Assembly: GCA_963931605.1 (NCBI GenBank)
Contig: OZ007031.1
Span: forward strand, 1,240,001 to 1,304,000
DNA length: 64,000 nt
Source: CALUOB01 sp944322305
GTDB lineage: Bacteria > Actinomycetota > Coriobacteriia > Coriobacteriales > Coriobacteriaceae
Direction of reading: 5' to 3'
Part shown: positions 8,836 to 18,802 of the stretch, one piece after another
Layout: every line of letters starts with the position of its first letter
Numbering within the stretch: the stretch's first letter is position 1
The notes under the pieces: generated by a model
What the model was told of the DNA's origin: nothing
Databases searched by the model: none
The model's input: only the letters and a program-made list of their open reading frames with translations
Position numbers and translations under genes: made by a program

Positions 8836-8963
8836 TCAAGATTGCGGCGTCAAGAAAACTAACCACAATGACACCGTCGGGATACGCTTCTTGTGGGGCA
8901 AATCATCGCTCGCCTGCTCAACGTAGACAGACGAGCCAAAAAGAGGGATGAGGTCTTGCTGGT

Positions 8964-9623
8964 ATGGTTGAAAAAAGTACGGATGACTACTACTGGCCTT
9001 TTACAGATACTAGGAAGCCGACCTATGACGAATTCGCCTCGTTTCTGGAAACCTATCAGAAAGCATCGAAATTAGGAGAAAGGCCTCTGGAGCATTACAG
9101 AGGTCCATCTCTCAAAGAGCTTTGCAATCTAGCAGGTGTAAAAACATCAGCATGTGGAAGAATCATGGGCATATCGCAGAGATCCGGATACAGAAGGCTC
9201 AAACGACCTGAAACTATCCATCTAGATGAATATGCTCGCCTTTGCTGGGCGCTTATCGACAAATCCCCATCAAGTGAAGTCAGAGAAACTCTCGCATCAT
9301 GGCTATTTAACATTGATGCAGGAATATCTGTTCAAAATGCACTAGAACGCATCGAAGATCAGATGCGTGATGCTATTTCAGAAATTGCCTACAAGCTTTC
9401 AGGAGAGAACCTCAGATCGCTGTACAAAGATGCCATTGGCATCGAAGCTATATCAGAAATTGAATTGAGAACCGTTATCGCTTTCCCCATTACCGGCGAT
9501 ACGCACATAAGCGCCGATAATGCCGGCGCGCTACTGCCAACAATACGCCGAGTCTCTCTGCTTAGCACCGTTGAACAACGCCTAACAAAATCTCGTGAAA
9601 AAACTGGTGACAATTTAGCCTAG
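8964..9623 (+). CDS. Unknown element protein, possible HTH regulator
   Basis: A 219-residue protein I do not recognise. A central segment (~70-105: IMGISQRSGYRRLKRPETIHLDEYARLCWALI) resembles a helix-turn-helix followed by a hydrophobic helix, as in phage repressors. The remainder is helical and charged. Base composition is markedly AT-rich for this genome, so it is probably recently acquired. Its position after the integrase and before the excisionase suggests a lysogeny-type control gene, which is inferred from position only. Confidence 0.6.
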   Translation: MVEKSTDDYYWPFTDTRKPTYDEFASFLETYQKASKLGERPLEHYRGPSLKELCNLAGVKTSACGRIMGISQRSGYRRLKRPETIHLDEYARLCWALIDKSPSSEVRETLASWLFNIDAGISVQNALERIEDQMRDAISEIAYKLSGENLRSLYKDAIGIEAISEIELRTVIAFPITGDTHISADNAGALLPTIRRVSLLSTVEQRLTKSREKTGDNLA

Positions 9624-9735
9624 ATCCAGCTCTCTCGGTCTGTCACAAATTAAGCAAGGTAAAGCAATAGTGACATTTATGCGAGCCATATAGTACCGCA
9701 AAATGACAAACCGCAGGTAAACGAGCGTAGTGACA
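9607..9735 (+). promoter_or_regulatory. Cluster of GTGACA sites upstream of the excisionase gene
   Basis: GTGACA occurs at 9607, 9670 and 9730 and its complement TGTCAC at 9641. The copies at 9670 and 9730 share the longer word TAGTGACAT and are exactly 60 bp apart. They sit in the AT-rich gap (9624-9843) before the excisionase. They could be operator sites for the preceding putative regulator, or iteron/arm sites for recombination. Confidence 0.4.
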
Positions 9736-9843
9736 TGCAGTTTAGCAAACGATAACGTAACAGTCGCCCTAGGGTTTATCGGACAAACCCGGATGGCAAG
9801 CGCTTGCCTCCATAACGGCCACAAGGCCGAAAGGAGGCCCAGA

Positions 9844-10038
9844 ATGGACCATCGGTACAACTCAACAACCACAGCGCCCATCATGATTACCTGCGAAGAG
9901 GCGGCAGGCATCATTGGATGTTCTGCTCGCACTATTGCCCGTATGTGTGAGAAAGGCATACTCAGGTGCTGCAAGGCGGGCAATCGTTGGCGCGTAAACC
10001 GCAACGCGCTCATGGCTTACATCGGCGAGACCGAGTAA
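9844..10038 (+). CDS. Excisionase-like MerR/Xis winged-helix protein
   Basis: A 64-residue protein. ITCEEAAGIIGCSARTIARMCEKGILRCCKAGNRWRV (~15-51) is the classic excisionase/MerR-like helix-turn-helix with wing that reads a DNA-bend site. ATG 9844 is chosen over longer in-frame starts because AAAGGAGG lies 7 bases before it. It should direct the integrase toward excision, and it begins the compact excisionase-to-DnaB-like operon. Confidence 0.88.
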   Translation: MDHRYNSTTTAPIMITCEEAAGIIGCSARTIARMCEKGILRCCKAGNRWRVNRNALMAYIGETE

Positions 10039-10048
10039 GGTGGGCGCC

Positions 10049-10330
10049 ATGCAAACGCCGGAAGTGTTTTTCGGTTATCCAATTCCGAACTGTTGTGAGG
10101 ATGCGGATCAGCTCGCTCGTTACTACGGGGACGATCTTGCAACGATGGATCGGAATGAGCTGTCGTCCGAGTTAACCGCGCTGCGCTATGCCATGGGAGC
10201 TGCCTCCGCATGCCGTGTAAGCCGGTATCCGAAGGTATTCGCCCCGGACGGTTACCCTACTCCATTCAACTTATGGGCAGATCGGCGCATCAATAAGATA
10301 CGCCACCTCCTCAGAAAGGCACCGCGATGA
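10049..10330 (+). CDS. Small unknown protein of the element
   Basis: A 93-residue soluble, helical protein starting MQTPEVFFGYPIPNCCEDADQLARYYGDDL. I recognise no family. AAGGTGG sits 5 bases before ATG 10049. Its TGA overlaps the next ATG (ATGA), so it is coupled to the replication-type gene downstream. Confidence 0.72.
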   Translation: MQTPEVFFGYPIPNCCEDADQLARYYGDDLATMDRNELSSELTALRYAMGAASACRVSRYPKVFAPDGYPTPFNLWADRRINKIRHLLRKAPR

Positions 10331-10986
10331 CCGCCGCAAGGGCCGGGGTTTTAACCCCCGGTCCCCTCTCGCGCACGTTCTCCCGCGTTCCGCTCGACCT
10401 TATTGCGAGCGCCCACTCCTGCGGAATGCCCCATAAATGGGCAGTGCTCATGTACCTGTGTCGTTTTCTCAGTGAGCAAAAGGACGGCACCATGTTCGTA
10501 TCGTTCCCGCGCGCCAAGATGTGTAGCGACTTGGGCCTGAGCGATAACCAGGCGAGAGGCGCGGTCAGGGAGCTGAGACGCAGCGGTATGCTGGACGTTG
10601 CCGCCCCCGGGCACAAAGGCCGCTCCACTGTCTACCGCCTCTGCGTAGGATCACGTCCAGAACCCACCCTTATTGCCGAAGGTGCACGGCAAGAGCCCCG
10701 CCCAACAACCGAAGGGTCACGACCAGGACCCTACCCTACGGAATCCGCTGAGACCTGTGAAAACATAGGGGCGGGGTGTAACCAACCCCTACAGGCCAGT
10801 AGGGACACGGTCAGAACCCACCCCCAAAAGAACTCTAAGAAGAGTTCTTATAGCGGCTCTTCCCTTGCTGGAGAAGGCCCGGGCCCTAAAAGGCCCGAGC
10901 CCAGAGTACTGAAAGCAGCGAAGCTCGGACCGGACGATAGCCTGCTCGATCTTCTCGGCGGCAAGGTGGGCGGCAGAGATGGCTAG
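10327..10986 (+). CDS. HTH replication-type protein
   Basis: A 219-residue protein with an N-terminal winged helix (~22-90). The segment HKWAVLMYLCRFLSEQKDGTMFVSFPRAKMCSDLGLSDNQARGAVRELRRSGML resembles the DnaD/replication-initiator type of wHTH found in plasmid and phage replication genes. The second half is low-complexity and hydrophilic and may be a loader or interaction tail. It overlaps the DnaB-like gene by 8 bases. A role in initiating element replication or loading the ATPase is inferred. Confidence 0.7.
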   Translation: MTAARAGVLTPGPLSRTFSRVPLDLIASAHSCGMPHKWAVLMYLCRFLSEQKDGTMFVSFPRAKMCSDLGLSDNQARGAVRELRRSGMLDVAAPGHKGRSTVYRLCVGSRPEPTLIAEGARQEPRPTTEGSRPGPYPTESAETCENIGAGCNQPLQASRDTVRTHPQKNSKKSSYSGSSLAGEGPGPKRPEPRVLKAAKLGPDDSLLDLLGGKVGGRDG

Positions 10987-11896
10987 GACGTGGGAGGAGC
11001 TCAGGGACTCGTACGGCGGGCCCATGCGCTACCTCAACGACTCGTACCTCAACGCCGGCTCACCCGTTCCGACGAACATACCCGCACTTGACGAGACACT
11101 CTGCGGCGGGCTGCGGCCCGGCATGCACGTGCTCGGCGGGGAGCCGGGAGCGGGGAAGTCAGCACTCGGGCTGTTCCTCTCCATGACCTCGGCCATGGCG
11201 GGCGCAAACGTATTCTACGCAAGCCTTGAGATGAGCGCAGGACAGTGCTGGGACAGATGCGCGTCGTGCATGTCGCTCACTACAGGCAGGCCCTTCCGAT
11301 GGGGGGACACCTGGGAGCTTGGCACGGCTGCGCGCGACCGCCAGAACGAAGCGCTCAGGAACGGCCGGGCGCTTGACTTCGTGCGCTACGACCTCATGGC
11401 ATCGGATCCCGTCGGGATGGCGGTGTCCGCCCTCATGGAACGCTGTCCCGGCCTGCTCATAGCCGACTCCGACGAGCTGCGCGACATCGAGGGCATAGAA
11501 GGCGCCGCACGTCAGGCGGCACAGTCCGGCCTTTCCATGCTCGTGGTGGATTACCTGCAGTACATCGACGCGGAAGACGCTGCAGGCGAGTACGAGCGCG
11601 TGTGCGCCGTCTCCAAGCGGCTCAACCGGCTCGGCGTGTCCCTCGGCGTGCCGGTGCTGGCACTTGCCAGCATGAGCAGGCTGGGCGCCAAGCAGGACAC
11701 CCCCTCAATGCACGCCTACAAGGGATCGGGGGACGTGGAGTACAACGCCCTGAGCGCATGGATCTTGGAGCCCGACCCGAAGGACACGGGCATCAGGAGG
11801 CTCCACGTGGTGAAGAACAGGTTCGGCGCAACTACGGGGGACTCTCCCATCCTGCTCAGGTTCGACGGCGCTCATTGCTTATTCGAGCTCGCCTGA
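10979..11896 (+). CDS. DnaB-like RecA-fold ATPase (helicase C-terminal domain only)
   Basis: A 305-residue protein with Walker A GEPGAGKS (54-61, K60), a sensor-type FYASLEMSA strand, Walker B LVVDYLQY (D191) and a DnaB-like end (VKNRFGATTGDSPILLRFD). It matches the RecA-like motor of replicative helicases but lacks their N-terminal primase-binding domain. It probably drives unwinding or loads host helicase at the element's origin. It is coupled to the upstream HTH gene, and a strong hairpin follows ~80 bp downstream. Confidence 0.85.
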   Translation: MARTWEELRDSYGGPMRYLNDSYLNAGSPVPTNIPALDETLCGGLRPGMHVLGGEPGAGKSALGLFLSMTSAMAGANVFYASLEMSAGQCWDRCASCMSLTTGRPFRWGDTWELGTAARDRQNEALRNGRALDFVRYDLMASDPVGMAVSALMERCPGLLIADSDELRDIEGIEGAARQAAQSGLSMLVVDYLQYIDAEDAAGEYERVCAVSKRLNRLGVSLGVPVLALASMSRLGAKQDTPSMHAYKGSGDVEYNALSAWILEPDPKDTGIRRLHVVKNRFGATTGDSPILLRFDGAHCLFELA

Positions 11897-11978
11897 CAGC
11901 CTGCCAGAGGGGCTTGCAAGCGCTGTGACCGTGTATGATGGCCGCTTCCTCGTGCCTGCGTCCTCTCCACGCAGACTG

Positions 11979-12010
11979 CGCTGGGAGGCCCGTGTAAGGG
12001 CCTCCCAGCG
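11979..12010 (+). terminator. Strong hairpin ending the element's replication operon
   Basis: A perfect 13-bp stem (CGCTGGGAGGCCC/GGGCCTCCCAGCG) with a 6-base loop lies 83 bp after the DnaB-like gene. No T-run follows, but position and stability suggest transcription termination. Confidence 0.6.
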
Positions 12011-12049
12011 TCTCAAACGTCGCTTGTGAGCAAAGGAGAAAACCTATTT

Positions 12050-12090
12050 GCCCTCCCCCTATAGTCGCATCGACTGCGGAGTAGGGAGGA
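12050..12090. other. Nested inverted repeat, possible origin or transfer site
   Basis: CCTCCCCCTA pairs with TAGGGAGG, enclosing a second perfect hairpin AGTCG-cat-CGACT. It lies in the ~270-bp non-coding gap between the replication and cargo modules, where small integrating replicons often keep an origin. Function is speculative. Confidence 0.35.
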
Positions 12091-12162
12091 CCGGCGTGCG
12101 GGCAGATATATAGACGTAAGTCATTTTTTGAAAATACACTTTTACATGTTTTAGACTTAATC

Positions 12163-13083
12163 TTACATTGCTTGCCCTGTGCAGCCGGATAGTTTGAGGT
12201 ACTGTCCATCTGATACAGTGACATAGGTGCTGCCGTTAAACACGTCGTTTCCGACTATATCGGCATCGGGGCTCGAAGAGTTGGTAACCTCCCAGTACCC
12301 CGTGTCGCCCGCTATCGCAGTCAGCTTGTACTCGCCAGCGGCAATATCCGAGCCAACGCGGTAAGTACCCTCGGCAAGGCTGGTACCCGCACTCCCCTGG
12401 TCTGCCTGGCTTTCCTGCGCCCCCTGTTCAGGCGCCGCAGAATCCGTAGACGGGCTGCTTTCGATATCGGTACCGCCTTCGCCCGCACCAAGTGGCGCTG
12501 TTGACTGCCAGATCGTTGCTCCGTCCATTATCTGCTGCAGCACCGCCCCATAGCCGTTATCGAAATCCGCTTCGGGCACGCATACGAGAAACATGTATAG
12601 GCTGTGGCCGTTCACAATGAACTCGGCGAAACCCTTGTACAGGTCGCCGTCTTGCGTACGCTCCGTGTCAACGGTGTAGGTCACGGCGTTGCCACACGAT
12701 CCGCGTCGTTTCTCGGACACCACCTTGGTCACATCGCCGTCAAGATTGCCAATGAGATAGTCAACCTCGGCGGAACCATCATCAGCAAAGTCAATGTTCC
12801 CGTTCATGCTCAGCTGGGCCAAGCCGCCAACGGACGGGTACATCTGGACCGTATTATCGTCTCTGCTCGTCACGTCCCACGACGAGGGAACGTTGAGAGT
12901 GAGCGCGTAAAGGGGAATCTCCTGCGTGCTGTCCATCTCTTCCGCGAACTCGTTGATCGCCGGTGCGGACCCCTCTACGGCCTCGGCGCTCCCCGCAGTG
13001 CTCCCTTGCTCGACGGCTTGGGAACTGCAGCCGGACAATAATACGGCAGCAGCAAGCGCGGTTACAACGACTCCTCGATGCAT
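12163..13083 (-). CDS. Secreted lipoprotein cargo of the element
   Basis: A 306-residue lipoprotein. A type II signal peptide (VVVTALAAAVLLSGCSS) gives an acylated Cys at ~18. A Ser/Glu-rich spacer leads to a ~130-residue domain resembling extracellular lipoproteins with a PsbP/DUF1795-like look (LNVPSSWDVTSRDDNTVQMYPS). After an acidic linker comes a C-terminal domain (~225-306: EGTYRVGSDIAAGEYKLTA...GSTYVTVSDGQYLKLSGC) common in Gram-positive surface lipoproteins. ATG 13083 follows AAAGGAG. It is transcribed opposite to the replication genes. Surface function is unknown; altered phage or host interaction is only a guess. Confidence 0.8.
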   Translation of the reverse strand: MHRGVVVTALAAAVLLSGCSSQAVEQGSTAGSAEAVEGSAPAINEFAEEMDSTQEIPLYALTLNVPSSWDVTSRDDNTVQMYPSVGGLAQLSMNGNIDFADDGSAEVDYLIGNLDGDVTKVVSEKRRGSCGNAVTYTVDTERTQDGDLYKGFAEFIVNGHSLYMFLVCVPEADFDNGYGAVLQQIMDGATIWQSTAPLGAGEGGTDIESSPSTDSAAPEQGAQESQADQGSAGTSLAEGTYRVGSDIAAGEYKLTAIAGDTGYWEVTNSSSPDADIVGNDVFNGSTYVTVSDGQYLKLSGCTGQAM

Positions 13084-13216
13084 GCTGGCTCCTTTCGCAG
13101 CAACCAATGAAACGGCTGTAGAGCGTCCACCGCCAGGCAAACGCTCTTCACAGCCACCTCACTGCCTTGCGCTTGTATACGGCAAACCAGCGGGAGCCTG
13201 AAATAAACCCTCGTTA

Positions 13217-13275
13217 GCAGTTCGAAGTATGCGATTGGCGCAACCGGGATACCCGGCTAGCAGTGTGGTGCTTTT
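13217..13275 (-). promoter_or_regulatory. Conserved upstream element of cargo gene 1
   Basis: The word ATGCGATTGGCGCA is followed by CCGGG-ATA-CCCGG and AGCAGTGTGGT. The same order occurs upstream of the second cargo gene (14257-14297) with stem CCTGA/TCAGG. The stem bases differ while pairing is preserved. It sits ~135-190 bp upstream of the lipoprotein start, so it is likely a shared control element for both cargo genes. The rest of the 430-bp gap (13084-13521) holds small hairpins (e.g. near 13320) but no gene. Confidence 0.5.
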
Positions 13276-13521
13276 GATTCTATCAGATCTGAAAATGGCA
13301 TGAACAGACAGCAAGCCGCTTGCCGATAAGTGGTTAATCGGCAGGGATATGGCGGTAAGGCGTGAGCACGATTCAACTCTTCGCCACAGCACAATCGCGC
13401 ATTCTGCCTCATGAAACGAGCCAGGCCAGCACGGCTCGTGCTTTGGCCTGGCTCCAAACAATGACAGACGCATCGACTTCATGGTAGACGCTGACATATG
13501 CGACGAGGGACCGAACGCCAG

Positions 13522-14097
13522 TCAGTCGATAATCGAAGCATTCCTCAGATCCAGCTCGTTCTCCCCATCGCATGAGCTGACATTGCCCATGACCTCAACA
13601 TCTCCCCATTCATCCTTTTCGAGAGGTTTGGAAAGGCTGGCGAAACCGACGATGTACTCTTGATCTGGATCCCACATCGTGATCATGTCACTCCCCTCCT
13701 CCTCGCGCATCCATAAATTCACGGCAACCTTGACCAAGGGGCCGTCGGTGCTGCCGTCGCTCATATACCCGACTTTGGATGCGACCTGATCCGGCAGACC
13801 GATGTATTGGGGATACGTCGACCTATATGCGTTGTAGGCGACAACGGCGATCACCACCGCGGCAAACGCAATGGCAGCGACAATGTAATACTTCGAGCTT
13901 TTCCTAGCCGTTTTATCAGAACTACTAGACGATGCGCTTGATTGGCTTATCGATTCGTCATGAGATTCGTCCCGGCGTTCGCTGTCTTCAGGAGAAACAG
14001 GCATCTCGTTCGCCGAAATGGGATAGCCACAATGAGGACAAGACGCCGCCTTATCCGAAATCTCTTTCCCGCACTCTGGGCATTTGATCAATGCCAT
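13522..14097 (-). CDS. Zinc-ribbon single-pass membrane protein (cargo)
   Basis: A 191-residue protein. The N-terminus is a zinc ribbon, CPECGKEISDKAASCPHCGYPI, with two CxxC knuckles. A Ser-rich linker precedes one transmembrane helix (YYIVAAIAFAAVVIAVVAYNAY, ~75-96). The outer domain (~97-191) contains many acidic residues and no recognised fold. ATG 14097 is preferred over an upstream TTG. Zinc-ribbon membrane proteins of this shape often accompany lipoproteins like the neighbouring cargo gene, and the two share upstream control sequence. Confidence 0.78.
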   Translation of the reverse strand: MALIKCPECGKEISDKAASCPHCGYPISANEMPVSPEDSERRDESHDESISQSSASSSSSDKTARKSSKYYIVAAIAFAAVVIAVVAYNAYRSTYPQYIGLPDQVASKVGYMSDGSTDGPLVKVAVNLWMREEEGSDMITMWDPDQEYIVGFASLSKPLEKDEWGDVEVMGNVSSCDGENELDLRNASIID

Positions 14098-14256
14098 TTC
14101 TTCCCCCAATCACAGGTGGCCGGTATACCTGTTGGTGGAAGAACCTCTATCATCGAATAACGAGGAGGGCGCTCCACCACAGTTACCACACTGCTCAGCG
14201 CCCGCATATAGCGAACCACCAAGAAGGTGAAGCGTCCTCCTTGTCGATGGTTCGGG

Positions 14257-14297
14257 ATATGCAATTGGGCGCACCTGAAATCAGGTAGCAGTGTGGT
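14257..14297 (-). promoter_or_regulatory. Conserved upstream element of cargo gene 2
   Basis: ATGCAATTGGGCGCA, then CCTGA-AA-TCAGG and AGCAGTGTGGT, mirror the element at 13217-13275. A reverse-oriented ACCACACTGCT lies at ~14186. This pairing across both cargo promoters suggests one regulator or one RNA structure. Confidence 0.5.
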
Positions 14298-14569
14298 AGG
14301 AAAGATTGTACCAAGTAGCAAATGATCTGAGTGAACAACAAGAGAATAATCTGCGAAGTATCGTCAAATGCGCCCGCGTGCCAAATGGCGAGTAGTTCTG
14401 AGTCGCGCATAAATCGCAAGCTACGCTCCAAATGACAACAGTCTTAGCACGGCGCATTACTATGCATCCAATGATGCTTTATCGGTAATTTATTGGTAAC
14501 AGACTCAATATCAGTACCATCTATAACAACAAGGTCAGAACATATACATGCTCTGACCTGGTGTTTCCA

Positions 14570-14645
14570 TGGTGCCCCCGAATGGATTCGAACCATCGAC
14601 ACCCGCTTTAGGAGAGCGGTGCTCTATCCCCTGAGCTACGGAGGC
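14570..14645 (-). tRNA. tRNA-Arg (anticodon CCU)
   Basis: Read on the minus strand this is a complete 76-nt cloverleaf: a 7-bp acceptor stem with one U-G pair, a D arm starting TAGCTCAGG, anticodon stem CCGCT/AGCGG around loop CTCCTAA (anticodon CCT), T arm GGTTCGAATCC and encoded CCA. It decodes AGG. Its 3' 51 bases double as attR of the integrative element, so excision would leave a functional tRNA. Confidence 0.97.
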
Positions 14646-14712
14646 TTGCGCATCGGTCATTGTACCACGGGACGGCACCGTTTGCCGCACCACCGTCCCA
14701 GCGTCGCCGCGG

Positions 14713-14886
14713 CTAACCCCAGGGATCGCGCTCGAACAGCGGCTCGGGCTCGGGACGACGGTCGGAATAGGGGTCGTAGCCGTCGTCGTCCTCGTTCTCC
14801 GCGCGAATGAACTCGCGCTCGTAGGGGCTTTTCTCGCCCGCCGTGCGCCGGGGCTTTGCCGTTGCCTTGCTCTGCTGAGTTTCCAT
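14713..14886 (-). CDS. Small acidic hydrophilic protein
   Basis: A 57-residue ORF starting METQQSKATAKPRRTAGEKS and ending in an acidic tail (AENEDDDGYDPYSDRRPEPEPLFERDPWG). AAGGGGAG lies 9 bases before ATG. Its polar composition and clear ribosome site support a real gene. It is predicted to be disordered and I recognise no family. It lies just upstream of the tRNA-Arg gene on the same strand and diverges from luxS, so it is chromosomal rather than part of the integrated element. Confidence 0.65.
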   Translation of the reverse strand: METQQSKATAKPRRTAGEKSPYEREFIRAENEDDDGYDPYSDRRPEPEPLFERDPWG

Positions 14887-15078
14887 GTAAGCCGCTCCCC
14901 TTCTTGCCGCTGTCCCACAAGCGGCACCTCACGCCGCCTCGCGTTATTTCCCGCAGGGCCCTCGGCCCACCATGCAGGATACAATGGAAGCGCCCGCGGT
15001 TGCCACGCAAAACCACAGCGCGGAACCACATCCGCGACGCGCCCAAGAAGATGCAACAACATAACGATAGGAGCACCC

Positions 15079-15564
15079 ATGGACAAGATCGCCAGCTTCA
15101 CCGTAAACCACCTGACGCTCGAGCCGGGCGTGTACGTTTCGCGCGTGGACCAAGACCCCGCCACCGGCGCGGTTGTCACCACCTTCGACCTGCGCCTGAC
15201 CGCGCCCAACCGCGAACCGGTGATGAACACCGCCGAGGTCCACACCATCGAGCACCTGGGAGCCACGTTCCTGCGCAACCACCCTGTCTGGGCTGAGCGC
15301 ATCGTGTACTTTGGACCCATGGGCTGCCGCACCGGGTTCTACCTCATCGTGTTCGGATCGTGCACGTCGCAGGAGGTTCTGCCGCTTGTGCTGGACATGT
15401 TCTCGTTCGTCGCAGAGTTTGAAGGCGAGATCCCCGGCGCCGCGCCAGCCGAATGCGGCAATTATCTCGACCAGAACCTGCCGGCCGCGCAGTGGTGGGC
15501 GCGCCGCTACCTCACCCAGACCCTGGAGCACGCTGACGAGGCCCATCTGAACTACCCGGCATAG
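15079..15564 (+). CDS. luxS: S-ribosylhomocysteine lyase LuxS
   Basis: A 161-residue metalloenzyme that splits S-ribosylhomocysteine into homocysteine and DPD, the autoinducer-2 precursor, in the activated methyl cycle. The metal site HTIEH (H55, E58, H59) and third ligand C126 (AECGNYLDQ) are present, as is catalytic C83 (GPMGCRTGFY). Length and residue numbers match the family closely. TAGGAGC precedes ATG 15079. No pfs or metabolic partner lies adjacent. It is monocistronic by context, convergent with clpB. Confidence 0.98.
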   Translation: MDKIASFTVNHLTLEPGVYVSRVDQDPATGAVVTTFDLRLTAPNREPVMNTAEVHTIEHLGATFLRNHPVWAERIVYFGPMGCRTGFYLIVFGSCTSQEVLPLVLDMFSFVAEFEGEIPGAAPAECGNYLDQNLPAAQWWARRYLTQTLEHADEAHLNYPA

Positions 15565-15636
15565 TTAAAATCGCGGCAAACCGCGACCGTTCACCTCAAA
15601 TCACAAGCGCAAGGACGCCCGCAACGGCCCAAAACT

Positions 15637-15763
15637 GAAAATGGATGTGGTTTATCCCGCCCACTCAAAGTAGCAGCGTTCCATCGGTTAACAAAATACC
15701 AGGTAGACGGCTTGCCGTTTTTCGCTCTACTTCGGATACCCCCGCAAAACCACATCCATTTTT
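15637..15763. repeat. Family C 127-bp element, copy 1
   Basis: Perfect 16-bp terminal inverted repeats (AAAATGGATGTGGTTT at 15638 and its complement at 15747) enclose ~95 bp. The interior shares words with copy 2 at 35004: AGTAGCA near the left, AACAAAA and CAGGT in the middle, TCTACT and CCCCGCAAAAC near the right. The outer stem differs from copy 2 by a G-C to T-A pair change that keeps pairing. It lies between the 3' ends of luxS and clpB. There is no ORF inside. Confidence 0.82.
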
Positions 15764-15795
15764 CCAAGACGCCCCCTTACACCCCGTTTTGCACG

Positions 15796-15832
15796 CAAAA
15801 AGGCGCGCACCGGCGCAAAACCGGTGCGCGCC
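15796..15832 (-). terminator. Terminator of clpB
   Basis: On the minus strand a perfect 12-bp stem (GGCGCGCACCGG/CCGGTGCGCGCC) with a 7-base loop is followed by TTTTTGC. It lies ~40 bp beyond the clpB stop. Confidence 0.85.
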
Positions 15833-15870
15833 CTCGTCAATACCGGGCGCCTAAGCGCTCGGATCGGCGC

Positions 15871-18513
<2,643 letters not shown>

Positions 18514-18589
18514 GAGATCACCTCTCCCTACCGCGCCGGGCCCCCGCGGGGTTTCGGCGCGCTCCGCCCTCCGGGGCGGCTTCGTCTGT

Positions 18590-18700
18590 TCGAGGGATAT
18601 TGTTACCGCTTTGTATCTGGTTTATACCAAAAATCTAAGTCTACTTATATAAGATTTTCTCAGTGCGAGAATAGCGACTTAGGTAATGGGTCTCGCGTCG
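18590..18700 (-). promoter_or_regulatory. AT-rich probable promoter region between clpB and the ABC exporter
   Basis: This stretch is unusually AT-rich for the genome and contains the perfect palindrome CTTATATAAG (~18644) inside a larger inverted repeat (AATCT/AGATT). It lies 80-190 bp upstream of clpB and ~100 bp upstream of the divergent exporter operon, so it probably drives one or both. Exact -35/-10 boxes cannot be fixed. Confidence 0.4.
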
Positions 18701-18802
18701 GTCGGTTTAGATGTTGTGACCCCGCGAACGCCCGACGTAAAATTGCACGGGATACCCTGAGGTCGCGGCGTGACGTCGCAGACCGCCGCAGACGGGAGTC
18801 GC

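Larger units (their letters stand above)
7182..14620. mobile_element. 7.4-kb integrative element in tRNA-Arg(CCU)
   Basis: A 51-bp perfect direct repeat bounds seven genes: tyrosine integrase, putative regulator, excisionase-like protein, a small unknown protein, an HTH replication-type protein, a DnaB-like ATPase, and two cargo genes on the opposite strand. GC content drops at the left end and around 9-9.7 kb. No relaxase, FtsK/TraB-type translocase, capsid, terminase or portal gene is visible. It is therefore a minimal integrating replicon, perhaps a mobilisable element or phage satellite needing a helper. The intact tRNA is reconstituted at the right end. Confidence 0.88.

Noticed and set aside
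7182..14620. Actinomycete integrative conjugative element (AICE) or prophage
   Set aside because: No FtsK/TraB-like translocase, relaxase, portal, capsid or terminase gene is present.
18514..18770. HAIR or CIRCE heat-shock operator for clpB
   Set aside because: No CTTGAGT-N7-ACTCAAG or TTAGCACTC-N9-GAGTGCTAA-like sequence is visible; only AT-rich palindromes.
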